In this document: positions 31,408 through 37,451 of the stretch, piece by piece
How positions within the stretch are numbered: the stretch's first letter is position 1
Layout: each line of letters starts with the position of its first letter
From: a virus
Strand: one strand, 5' to 3'
DNA: 45,526 bases
IMG/VR virus record: IMGVR_UViG_3300030389_000645
Coordinates: 1-45,526 of that record
Notes under the pieces: generated by a model
The model's database searches: none
What the model was told of the DNA's origin: nothing
The model's input: the letters and a program-made list of their open reading frames with translations, nothing else
Translations under genes and position numbers: made by a program

Positions 31408-31620
31408 TTGGCACGAAAATCAGTAAAACTATACACAGACAATGTTATTGAAGAGTTTTATAAAGCTCTTGTAAATAACAATCTCGACAAATTACATATT
31501 CCCCATAGTGATGTATTCTACGTAAGAACTGCTGTAGAGGCACACTATGGACGTTCTTTTACTCTTAAAGAAGTAGAGGACGCTATGAGAGCCGAGGGGT
31601 GGAAAGACTCTAATGAGTAA
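31408..31620 (+). CDS. Hypothetical protein, TTG start (70 aa)
   Basis: No ATG is available. The TTG at 31408 stands seven bases after AAGG and gives MARKSVKLYTDNVIEEFYKA. An alternative TTG at 31402 is closer to the site. The protein is small, helical and charged, with a V-R-T-A-V-E-A-H-Y-G-R-S-F-T segment. It is the first gene of the rightward transcript. The function is unknown. Confidence 0.6.
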   Translation: MARKSVKLYTDNVIEEFYKALVNNNLDKLHIPHSDVFYVRTAVEAHYGRSFTLKEVEDAMRAEGWKDSNE

Positions 31621-31640
31621 AAGAAATAAGGAGAATACTA

Positions 31641-32123
31641 ATGAGTACTAAGGATAAAAAAACTAAAGGTAAAAAGGATCTTACAAAAAAACAATTTTTA
31701 GCTTTGTCAGATAGTCAATTAAGTAAGCTAGGCAATGCTGAAATAATGAGATATATATTAAAATTTGGAATAATGTCTTTTGATGAAATTATGGGCAGGG
31801 CTAAAGGTGGTTTATCTAAAATGCAAACAGGTGGAATGAAAACTCCTCCTAGCGGAGCAAAAGGAAAAGGATTACGTAGCTTGCCTAAATCTGTGCGTAA
31901 TAATATGGGTTATATGAAAGATGGAGGATCTACTATGAAAGGTAAAAAAACTAAAGGCTACGCTAAAGGTGGAATGAAAACTAAAGGTTATGCTAAAGGT
32001 GGCATGAAGAAACCTGCTAAAATGATGGGTGGAGGCATGAACATGAAAGGCAAGAAGACCAAAGGTTATGCTAAAGGTGGAATGAAAAAAACTAAAAGCT
32101 ATTCCAGAGGTGGAAAAAGATAG
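31641..32123 (+). CDS. Basic Gly/Lys-repeat protein, probable virion or DNA-associated protein (160 aa)
   Basis: A short globular part (residues about 16-53) is followed by a very basic Gly/Lys/Met tail. The ten-residue unit TKGYAKGGMK is present three times in frame (residues 104-113, 114-123 and 140-149), two in tandem. Such lysine-glycine tails suggest nucleic acid binding, and a similar tail (KGGLAKMKAKK) ends the virion protein at 41166-43838. The ribosome binding site is AAGGAGAA. Confidence 0.65.
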   Translation: MSTKDKKTKGKKDLTKKQFLALSDSQLSKLGNAEIMRYILKFGIMSFDEIMGRAKGGLSKMQTGGMKTPPSGAKGKGLRSLPKSVRNNMGYMKDGGSTMKGKKTKGYAKGGMKTKGYAKGGMKKPAKMMGGGMNMKGKKTKGYAKGGMKKTKSYSRGGKR

Positions 32124-32133
32124 CATATCGGAC

Positions 32134-32162
32134 TTGCAATATTGTCTGTAGTGTGATATACT
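32134..32162 (+). promoter_or_regulatory. Sigma-70-like promoter of the DUF1127 gene
   Basis: TTGCAA (32134-32139), 17 bases and TATACT (32157-32162) point right in the gap after the basic repeat protein. Initiation would fall near 32169, the first base of the leader hairpin. Confidence 0.65.
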
Positions 32163-32169
32163 AATATAT

Positions 32170-32219
32170 GTTATAACTACCTTGTGCTAAAAATGCACAT
32201 ACGTAAAAGGAGTTATAAC
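32170..32219 (+). promoter_or_regulatory. 5' leader hairpin that covers the DUF1127 ribosome binding site
   Basis: GTTATAACT (32170-32178) pairs with AGTTATAAC (32211-32219), and after one bulged A, CCTT (32180-32183) pairs with AAGG (32207-32210). The pairing buries the whole AAGGAG site up to the base before the ATG. An inner stem TGTGC/GCACA (32183-32187 with 32195-32199) can also form. It could be a thermometer, a protein-controlled switch or a processing structure. Confidence 0.6.
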
Positions 32220-32384
32220 ATGAAACAGTATTTATACAAACTATGGGAACGCTATCAAGTATACCAAGAAAGAAGAGCAGCATACGAGGTGCTGCATGCT
32301 TTAACAGACTATCAGCTTAAAGATATTGGTATAGGTAGCAGAAGCGATATTAGGAGGATGGTATGCGAGTATCAGAAAAAGTAA
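32220..32384 (+). CDS. DUF1127 (YjiS-like) small protein (54 aa)
   Basis: After W9 and a basic stretch (YQERRAAYEVLHALTDYQ), the C-terminus carries the family core L-x-D-Y-Q-L-K-D-I-G-I-x-R-S-D-I-R-R. DUF1127 proteins are short and Arg-rich, and abundant in alphaproteobacteria, where members affect RNA turnover and phosphate or carbon metabolism. A phage copy suggests host acquisition and manipulation of host RNA metabolism. I start it at 32220, after AAAAGGAG, not at 32184. It has its own promoter and a structured leader. Confidence 0.8.
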   Translation: MKQYLYKLWERYQVYQERRAAYEVLHALTDYQLKDIGIGSRSDIRRMVCEYQKK

Positions 32385-33113
32385 ATGTCGTACTTAATAA
32401 GTAACGTACCACATTTTAAATGTTGGGTAAGAAGAGAGTTTACCTGTAATCATCAAGACTATCATGGCGAGTTTTTACACGCTATGGTATTTGCAGTAAA
32501 CACAATACCTGACAGGTCGTTAAGTTTTCAGCTAGTATTCACTGGTTGTGAAGTTGACAGAGAAGATGGACCTGAAGAAAATGTACACGGTGGAGCAATG
32601 TGGGCTAGGATGCCCATACAGGCTCTAGTAGCAGATATACCAGTAGATGACTGGGCAGTACCAATGGAAGACCACTTATGTCAACCTTGGGATTGTGAAT
32701 CAAGACATCACAGCGTAGTAGTGCTAGACAGAGTTAGTTCATCACCTTGGCTATGTAAAATAGACAATGAGTTTTATAAAGGTAAATATTTATTTACTGT
32801 TGACTACACAGACAGTGATATAGCTGATGATCCTGCACAACATAAACAGTCACATGTTTTATATTTGACAGATGCAGGACAGTGGACAGGAAACTTGGTA
32901 GCATTACCTAATAACAGAGTTAGAGCTACAAGCCCTGCTCTTTGGAGAACTGGTGAAGGTGCGCCTGACTTTACACCGTCACAGTGGACACACTCAGCAG
33001 AGAGTCACGAAAGTTACCTAGACCCATCTATAACCTTTAATAACTTATATGAGGATAGACATGACAGCAAAAGCAAAAGCAACGGTAAAAAAAGTAGCAG
33101 GAAAACTACGTAA
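32385..33113 (+). CDS. Conserved marine phage protein (242 aa)
   Basis: MSYLISNVPHFKCWVRREF opens a family that I recognise from podoviruses of SAR11 and related hosts. A central G-A-M-W-x-R-M-P-I-x-A-L segment, many Trp and His residues, a late W-T-G-N-L-V motif and a basic Ser/Lys tail follow. There is no membrane span. It starts directly after the DUF1127 stop, and its tail overlaps the next gene. The function is unknown. Confidence 0.65.
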   Translation: MSYLISNVPHFKCWVRREFTCNHQDYHGEFLHAMVFAVNTIPDRSLSFQLVFTGCEVDREDGPEENVHGGAMWARMPIQALVADIPVDDWAVPMEDHLCQPWDCESRHHSVVVLDRVSSSPWLCKIDNEFYKGKYLFTVDYTDSDIADDPAQHKQSHVLYLTDAGQWTGNLVALPNNRVRATSPALWRTGEGAPDFTPSQWTHSAESHESYLDPSITFNNLYEDRHDSKSKSNGKKSSRKTT

Positions 33114-33342
33114 AGCTAGTAAGGCTCATGCAGGTCAGGCAAAGGCTTTGTCTGCATTAAAGCTTAATAAGGGTGGTAGCACTGTAAATAAAGCAGGTAA
33201 CTATACTAAACCCACTATGCGTAAAAATTTATTTAATCGTATTAAGGCAGGCACAAAGGGTGGTAAAGCAGGTCAGTGGTCTGCAAGAAAAGCACAGATG
33301 CTTGCTAAACAATATAAAGCAAAAGGTGGAGGCTACAGATGA
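33061..33342 (+). CDS. Small basic protein (93 aa)
   Basis: From ATG 33061 the product is Lys/Ala-rich with a K-A-G-N-Y-T-K-P-x-M-R-K-x-L-F-x-R-I-K-A-G core and an A-R-K-A-Q-M-L-A-K-Q-Y-K end, a pattern conserved in many marine phages. The charge suggests nucleic acid or capsid-interior binding. It overlaps the preceding gene by 53 bases and the next microprotein by four. Confidence 0.65.
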   Translation: MTAKAKATVKKVAGKLRKASKAHAGQAKALSALKLNKGGSTVNKAGNYTKPTMRKNLFNRIKAGTKGGKAGQWSARKAQMLAKQYKAKGGGYR

Positions 33343-33416
33343 AAAGATATCTTAAAAGATTATGGTGTGCTTTAATTAACAGGAAATGCTCAGAAAACTG
33401 CACTTGCGATGAGTAA
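33339..33416 (+). CDS. Cys-containing microprotein (25 aa)
   Basis: The frame MKRYLKRLWCALINRK, then C-S-E-N-C-T-C-D-E is coupled at both ends (ATGA with the previous gene, and an eight-base overlap with the next). The C-x3-C-x-C end could bind metal. Similar short Trp/Cys proteins occur in related phages. Confidence 0.45.
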   Translation: MKRYLKRLWCALINRKCSENCTCDE

Positions 33417-33714
33417 AGATCCTAAAGTAGGCACAGGTAAAAAACCTAGAGGTAGTGGCAGAAGACTTTATACAGATGAGAATCCAAAAGATACCGTCAG
33501 TATAAAGTTTGCTACCGTTCAAGATGCTAAAGATACAATAGCTAAAGTTATGCGTATCAAAAAACCATTTGCTAGAAAGATACAGATATTAACTGTATTA
33601 GAGCAAAGAGCTAAAGTTGCAGGTAAAATGGAACAGGCAAGATTAGCAAAGGAAGCAAAAGAACGATTGAGGAGACAGAGAAATGGCACTAGCAAAAAGT
33701 CAAAGAAGTCTTAA
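33409..33714 (+). CDS. Conserved small basic protein (101 aa)
   Basis: The segment K-P-x-G-S-G-R-R-L-Y-T-D-E-N-P-K-D-T-V, followed by K-P-F-A-R-K-I-Q-I-L-T-V-L-E-Q-R-A-K, is a conserved block in marine phages and some large DNA viruses. The end is Lys/Arg-rich. The function is unknown. Likely virion-associated or nucleic-acid-binding by charge and neighbours. Confidence 0.65.
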   Translation: MSKDPKVGTGKKPRGSGRRLYTDENPKDTVSIKFATVQDAKDTIAKVMRIKKPFARKIQILTVLEQRAKVAGKMEQARLAKEAKERLRRQRNGTSKKSKKS

Positions 33715-33931
33715 ATCGTGGACTAAACAAAAGTGGAGAACCAAAAGTGGTAAGCCATCTTCTAAAACAGGAGAACGATACTTGCCTACAGCAGCAATCA
33801 AGGCACTATCTCCACAAGAATATGCAGCTACAACAAGAGCTAAAAGGAAAGGTACAAAGAAGGGTAAGCAGTTTGTTAAGCAACCTAAAGGAATTGCTAA
33901 GAAAACTCGTGCTTATCGTAAGGTTACTTAG
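33683..33931 (+). CDS. DUF5872-like basic protein (82 aa)
   Basis: The pattern S-L-K-S-W-T-K-Q-K-W-R-T-K-S-G-K-P-S, then G-E-R-Y-L-P and A-A-T-T-R-A-K-R-K-G-T-K-K-G-K-Q-F matches my memory of DUF5872, a domain of phages and giant viruses with no known activity. It is very rich in Lys. It overlaps the preceding gene by 32 bases. Confidence 0.6.
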   Translation: MALAKSQRSLKSWTKQKWRTKSGKPSSKTGERYLPTAAIKALSPQEYAATTRAKRKGTKKGKQFVKQPKGIAKKTRAYRKVT

Positions 33932-33940
33932 ACCTAGACG

Positions 33941-34138
33941 GTGGCAAATATATGCCCTATTTGTGGGCATGATACGGTTGTAATAAAAAACCGATTATCA
34001 TGTCTATACTGCGAAAACTTTTATGACGTAGAATTAGCAAAAACATGGGTAAATCATATTTATGACACAAAAGAAATTTCAGAAGCACAGCGAGTACGAA
34101 GATTACGACCTAGATGGAGATGGAGTAGTGACGGATGA
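33941..34138 (+). CDS. Zinc-ribbon protein, GTG start (65 aa)
   Basis: The GTG at 33941 gives MANICPICGHD, with C-x2-C and a second C-x2-C (CLYC) 13 residues later, a compact zinc ribbon. The last 25 codons overlap the EF-hand gene in another frame and are Arg/Trp-rich. The ribosome binding site is weak. The zinc motif is the main support. Confidence 0.5.
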   Translation: MANICPICGHDTVVIKNRLSCLYCENFYDVELAKTWVNHIYDTKEISEAQRVRRLRPRWRWSSDG

Positions 34139-34382
34139 AGAACTTGCACATGCAAAAGAAATAAATAAATCTGAAGCTGAGTTACGCAAACAAAGAGCGC
34201 AACGTAGAATGGCTACAGCTACGCTAATAGGCATGGGAGCATTTACAGCAGGAATGTTTTTTATGCCTATTGAGCATATAGAAGCACTATCAGATTTATC
34301 TAATCTGTTTTATATATCAGGTGCAGGTATAGTTGGTGCATATATGGGAACATCCGCATGGATGTCAAATAGAAGTAAATGA
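34062..34382 (+). CDS. EF-hand membrane protein (106 aa)
   Basis: An N-terminal EF-hand calcium loop, D-L-D-G-D-G-V-V-T-D-E-E-L (residues about 16-28), is followed by a charged helix and two hydrophobic helices (residues about 50-66 and 82-100). This EF-hand plus two-span layout is widespread in marine phages. A calcium-responsive membrane or lysis-accessory role is possible. It overlaps the next gene by four bases. Confidence 0.7.
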   Translation: MTQKKFQKHSEYEDYDLDGDGVVTDEELAHAKEINKSEAELRKQRAQRRMATATLIGMGAFTAGMFFMPIEHIEALSDLSNLFYISGAGIVGAYMGTSAWMSNRSK

Positions 34383-34675
34383 CGCTAAAACCTGCGCAAC
34401 TAAAACCTACAAGTAGAACAACTAAAACAGGTAGACGTATTTATAAGTTAGGAAACAGGGATGTTTCAGAAATATCTACAACTTTAAAGTATAAAGGTAA
34501 ATGGATAAATATTCCAACTATACATAATGGTAAAATAGTTAGATCTGAAAAAAAATTAAAACAAATGCTTGATAATAATGAAATTAAACCAACTAGCACC
34601 CATAAGAGTTTAGCATTAGCAGAAGCAGCAGCAGCTAAACGTAGTAAATTACTAACAAGAGGTACAGGATTTTAA
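34379..34675 (+). CDS. Conserved hypothetical protein (98 aa)
   Basis: The recognisable block is K-G-K-W-I-N-I-P-T-I-H-N-G-K-I, then I-K-P-T-S-T-H-K-S-L-A-L-A-E-A-A-A-A-K-R-S. It is found as a separate protein or a domain of larger virion proteins in marine phages. The function is unknown. It is coupled to both neighbours by overlaps. Confidence 0.6.
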   Translation: MTLKPAQLKPTSRTTKTGRRIYKLGNRDVSEISTTLKYKGKWINIPTIHNGKIVRSEKKLKQMLDNNEIKPTSTHKSLALAEAAAAKRSKLLTRGTGF

Positions 34676-34821
34676 TGCCACACTACACTAAGCCATTAAC
34701 TAAAGTTATAAAAGGATTAAAGAAAGCATCTAAGCTACATTTAAAGCAAGCTAAGACTCTTACTAAGATAAAAAAAGATCAGAAGACAAGATATAAAAAG
34801 AAAGGTACACATGGCAGATAA
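34675..34821 (+). CDS. Basic microprotein (48 aa)
   Basis: The ATG at 34675 overlaps the preceding stop (TAATG), and the frame ends at 34821, inside the next gene. MPHYTKPLTKVIKGLKKASK continues as an almost pure Lys/Thr-rich helix. The content resembles other small basic proteins of this cluster. Confidence 0.6.
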   Translation: MPHYTKPLTKVIKGLKKASKLHLKQAKTLTKIKKDQKTRYKKKGTHGR

Positions 34822-35023
34822 CGTAATTAATATAAATCAAAAAGATTATAAACTAGAAGATTTAGATAGTAAATCTAAATATATAGTAGCGCAGATACGA
34901 GACTTAGAAGGTAAAGTAGCTGCAGCTAAATTTCAATTAGATCAACATGAGATAGCTAAACAGCAGTTTGTTAATATGCTAATAGGTGCTGTAGAGGGTA
35001 AGCCAAACGGAAAAGATAACTAA
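34811..35023 (+). CDS. Small coiled-coil protein, DUF6447-like (70 aa)
   Basis: A short polar start is followed by a long heptad helix (LEDLDSKSKYIVAQIRDLEG to IAKQQF). This matches my memory of DUF6447, small phage coiled coils usually encoded just before the holin. Its stop overlaps the holin start. Confidence 0.6.
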   Translation: MADNVININQKDYKLEDLDSKSKYIVAQIRDLEGKVAAAKFQLDQHEIAKQQFVNMLIGAVEGKPNGKDN

Positions 35024-35391
35024 TGTTTAACTTAGCAGGAACATTATTATCATCAGCAGGAAATTTAGCATCTACATGGTTAGATGGTAAAGTAGCCGCT
35101 AACAAAGCTGAAGCGGAGATTCGTCTGAAAGAAGCTACAGGCGATATAGATTGGGACTTAGCTGCTATTAGGGCATCTCAGAGTTCGTGGAAAGATGAAT
35201 GGATTACTGTACTTTTCTCCATTCCGTTAGTACTGTCCTTCTGTGGTGATTGGGGTAGGGAGATAGTAGCAAATGGTTTTACTGCTCTAGCAGGTATGCC
35301 TGACTGGTATCAGTATAGTTTAGGTGCTGTTGTAGCAGCATCACTAGGAACAAAAGGGGTAGCTAAGTTTTTTGGTCCTAAAAAGAAATGA
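35023..35391 (+). CDS. Holin, three-helix gene-transfer-agent type (122 aa)
   Basis: The pattern A-E-I-R-L-K-E-A-T-G-D-I-D-W-D, then S-W-K-D-E-W-I-T-V-L-F-S-I-P-L-V, P-x-W-Y-Q-Y and a final hydrophobic stretch fits the GTA_holin_3TM family known from Rhodobacterales gene transfer agents and alphaproteobacterial phages. Hydrophobic helices lie near residues 63-78 and 98-113, with an amphipathic N-terminal helix. It would open the inner membrane to release the endolysin encoded 300 bases downstream. Confidence 0.75.
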   Translation: MFNLAGTLLSSAGNLASTWLDGKVAANKAEAEIRLKEATGDIDWDLAAIRASQSSWKDEWITVLFSIPLVLSFCGDWGREIVANGFTALAGMPDWYQYSLGAVVAASLGTKGVAKFFGPKKK

Positions 35392-35627
35392 AAATATTCT
35401 TATATGTAATGTTCCTAGTGAATGATGTCTGGTGGATTGATCCTAACTTCCCACCAGTAATCATGCAAGACGCAGAACAGTGTAGAACTATGGAAAACTA
35501 TTTTGGTATTAATATGGGAATAATACAAGAGCATGAATACAAGATCGGATGTATCCAAGCAAATGACATATGGGGATTTCTTGTTGATACATATGGGTCA
35601 AGACCCTATAAAGATACTCAAATTTAA
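35388..35627 (+). CDS. Hypothetical protein in lysis cluster (79 aa)
   Basis: A hydrophobic start (MKIFLYVMFLV) is followed by a soluble, Cys-containing domain (C32 and C55), consistent with a short signal or anchor and one disulfide. It lies between holin and endolysin, overlapping the holin by four bases, so a spanin or lysis-accessory role is conceivable but unproven. Confidence 0.55.
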   Translation: MKIFLYVMFLVNDVWWIDPNFPPVIMQDAEQCRTMENYFGINMGIIQEHEYKIGCIQANDIWGFLVDTYGSRPYKDTQI

Positions 35628-35727
35628 ACCCCAATATTTAGGTGAAAGAAGAATACCGTTAGCACGATTTAATAATAAAAGGAAGTACACACATGGCTTA
35701 CACACTGTCTACAAGGTCACTAGATAA
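35593..35727 (+). CDS. Doubtful small basic frame (44 aa)
   Basis: A frame in a different phase from both neighbours spans the otherwise empty 65-base gap before the endolysin and overlaps it. The product is basic (MGQDPIKILKFKPQYLGE...). There is no clear ribosome binding site. It may be chance. Confidence 0.22.
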   Translation: MGQDPIKILKFKPQYLGERRIPLARFNNKRKYTHGLHTVYKVTR

Positions 35728-36145
35728 ACTTGAAGGAGTCAATGAAGACTTAGTGCAAGTTGTTAAAAGAGCAATAGAACTCACAAAAATTGATTTTGGA
35801 GTCATCTATGGCATGAGAACCAAAGAAGAACAACAGAAGTTATTTGACTCTGGTAAATCTCAAACTATGAAGTCTAAGCATTTAACAGGTGATGCAGTGG
35901 ACTTGATGGCATACGTAGACGGTAAAGCATCATGGGAACTCAATCTGTATGACGATTTAGCTGACGCTATGAAGTGGGCAGCCACAGAATATGGCACTAA
36001 GATTAGATGGGGTGCAGCTTGGCATATACCTGATATAGCTATATGGGATGGCACTATGGAAGAAGCTATGATGGCTTACATAGACTTGCGTAGGTCAGAA
36101 GGCAGAAGACCATTTATTGATGGTCCACATTTTGAACTTAACTAG
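35693..36145 (+). CDS. Endolysin, peptidase M15 family (150 aa)
   Basis: The zinc-ligand motifs of M15 D-Ala-D-Ala or L-Ala-D-Glu peptidases are present: S61-x-H63-x-x-G-x-A-x-D70 (SKHLTGDAVDL) and the terminal D143-G-P-H146-F. The length matches single-domain phage enzymes. It cuts peptidoglycan cross-links at lysis after the holin opens the membrane. There is no signal peptide, consistent with holin dependence. Confidence 0.88.
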   Translation: MAYTLSTRSLDKLEGVNEDLVQVVKRAIELTKIDFGVIYGMRTKEEQQKLFDSGKSQTMKSKHLTGDAVDLMAYVDGKASWELNLYDDLADAMKWAATEYGTKIRWGAAWHIPDIAIWDGTMEEAMMAYIDLRRSEGRRPFIDGPHFELN

Positions 36146-36146
36146 T

Positions 36147-36398
36147 ATGAGAAAAATATCTTTACCACCCCCTAGACCTAAAAGGTTCACTACAAAAGGC
36201 AGAAAAGAAGCAGAAACTGATGCTGCTGTAAGTAGGTTAGTAAAAGAGTACTCTAAAACAGGTACAAAAGCTGAAACACCTACGTATGATAAATTACCTG
36301 CTAATAGTCCTTATTTACGAAGCTTACAAAAATTAGGTAAGATATTTAAAGGTACAACTAAAGATAAATTGCAGGTTAATTACAGGATAGACTTTTAA
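36147..36398 (+). CDS. Hypothetical basic protein (83 aa)
   Basis: From ATG 36147, one base after the endolysin stop, the product begins MRKISLPPPRPKRFTTKGRK, with a Pro/Arg-rich start and a Lys-rich body. An upstream in-frame ATG at 36117 would lie inside the endolysin. The function is unknown. Confidence 0.6.
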   Translation: MRKISLPPPRPKRFTTKGRKEAETDAAVSRLVKEYSKTGTKAETPTYDKLPANSPYLRSLQKLGKIFKGTTKDKLQVNYRIDF

Positions 36399-36676
36399 TG
36401 GCTACAGGTATGAAAGGTCACACTATAAAAGGCGGTCACAAGCGTCCTACTAAAGCAGGCGCAGGTATGACAGCAAAAGGTGTAGCTAAGTATCGTAGAG
36501 ATAACCCTGGAAGTAAGTTACAAACTGCAGTCACCGAAAAGAAACCTACAGGTAAACGTGCAGCAAGAAGAAAGTCATACTGTGCTAGAAGTGCAGGACA
36601 AATGAAAAAGTTTCCTAAAGCAGCAAAAAATCCTAACAGTAGATTACGACAAGCAAGACGAAGATGGAGATGTTAA
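36398..36676 (+). CDS. DUF6321-like basic protein (92 aa)
   Basis: The C-terminal two thirds read G-M-T-x-K-G-V-A-K-Y-R-x-x-N-P-G-S-K-L-x-T-A-V-T, R-R-K-S-Y-C-A-R-S-x-G-Q-M-K-K and N-P-N-S-R-L-R-Q-A-R-R-R-W-R-C, a well conserved block I associate with DUF6321 of phages and giant viruses. It is strongly basic with two conserved Cys. The role is unknown. It lies just before the terminase genes. Confidence 0.6.
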   Translation: MATGMKGHTIKGGHKRPTKAGAGMTAKGVAKYRRDNPGSKLQTAVTEKKPTGKRAARRKSYCARSAGQMKKFPKAAKNPNSRLRQARRRWRC

Positions 36677-37048
36677 TTGGCAAGAGAACTAACAGATAAA
36701 CAACAAAAGTTTTTACAGGTATTGTTTGATGAAGCAAGTGGTGATGTAGCTATGGCTAAAAGATTAGCAGGCTACGCTGAAGGCACAAGCACTACTGATA
36801 TTGTAACAGGATTAAAGGAGGAGATACTTGAAGCAACACAAATCTATATGGCAAGAAATGCTCCTCAAGCTGCCGTTGCATTGGCAGGTGGTATGCTTGA
36901 CCCAACTCAACTGGGCATACGAGATAAGCTCTCTGCTGCGAAAGAACTTCTTGACCGCACTGGTTTGGTTAAGACTGAAAAGATGCAAGTAGAATCCACA
37001 GGTGGAGTAATGTTAATGCCACCTAAGAAACAAGAAGAAGATGAATAG
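36677..37048 (+). CDS. Probable terminase small subunit, TTG start (123 aa)
   Basis: The TTG at 36677 directly follows the previous stop. MARELTDKQQKFLQVLFDEA resembles the N-terminal helix-turn-helix of small terminase subunits (L-T-x-K-Q-x-x-F-x). The C-terminal half carries P-Q-A-A-V-A-L, A-A-K-E-L-L-D-R-T-G-L, also seen in that family, and an acidic end. It would recognise phage DNA and load the large terminase encoded shortly downstream. Confidence 0.7.
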   Translation: MARELTDKQQKFLQVLFDEASGDVAMAKRLAGYAEGTSTTDIVTGLKEEILEATQIYMARNAPQAAVALAGGMLDPTQLGIRDKLSAAKELLDRTGLVKTEKMQVESTGGVMLMPPKKQEEDE

Positions 37049-37451
37049 ATCATTAGGACGATTTAAACTACCGCAGCCAGTAGATATACAAGAAGAAAAT
37101 GAATGGCTGCCTATACCTAAAGTAGCACGTACAGTTCCCTTTGGGTATAAAGTTAATGAAGAAGATCCTGATATACTAGATCCTATTCCAGATGAATTAA
37201 ATAAACTACAACAAGCTAAAAAATATCTAAACCAATATTCTTACAGAGAGGTAGCAAACTGGTTAAGTACAAATACAGGCAGATCTATATCTCATGTAGG
37301 TTTAATGAAAAGATTAACGAATGAGCAACGACACAAGAAGCAAGCTACAAGCCTCCGCAAATGGGCAGACTATGCGAAAAAGGCTCTCGCCAAAGCGGAA
37401 AAAATTGAAACCCAAAGAACAGGCGCAAGAAGAAAAGTCGCTACAGCCTAA
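37041..37451 (+). CDS. HTH-containing terminase-associated protein (136 aa)
   Basis: E-N-E-W-L-P-I-P-K-V-A-R-T-V-P-F-G-Y and L-x-Q-A-K-K-Y-L-x-Q-Y-S-Y-R-E-V-A-N-W-L-S are conserved features of a small protein found just before large terminases of marine phages. S-Y-R-E-V-A-N-W-L with S-H-V-G-L-M-K-R-L looks like a recombinase-type HTH. It may be a second DNA-recognition factor for packaging. It overlaps the terminase gene by 131 bases, unusually much. Confidence 0.65.
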   Translation: MNRSLGRFKLPQPVDIQEENEWLPIPKVARTVPFGYKVNEEDPDILDPIPDELNKLQQAKKYLNQYSYREVANWLSTNTGRSISHVGLMKRLTNEQRHKKQATSLRKWADYAKKALAKAEKIETQRTGARRKVATA

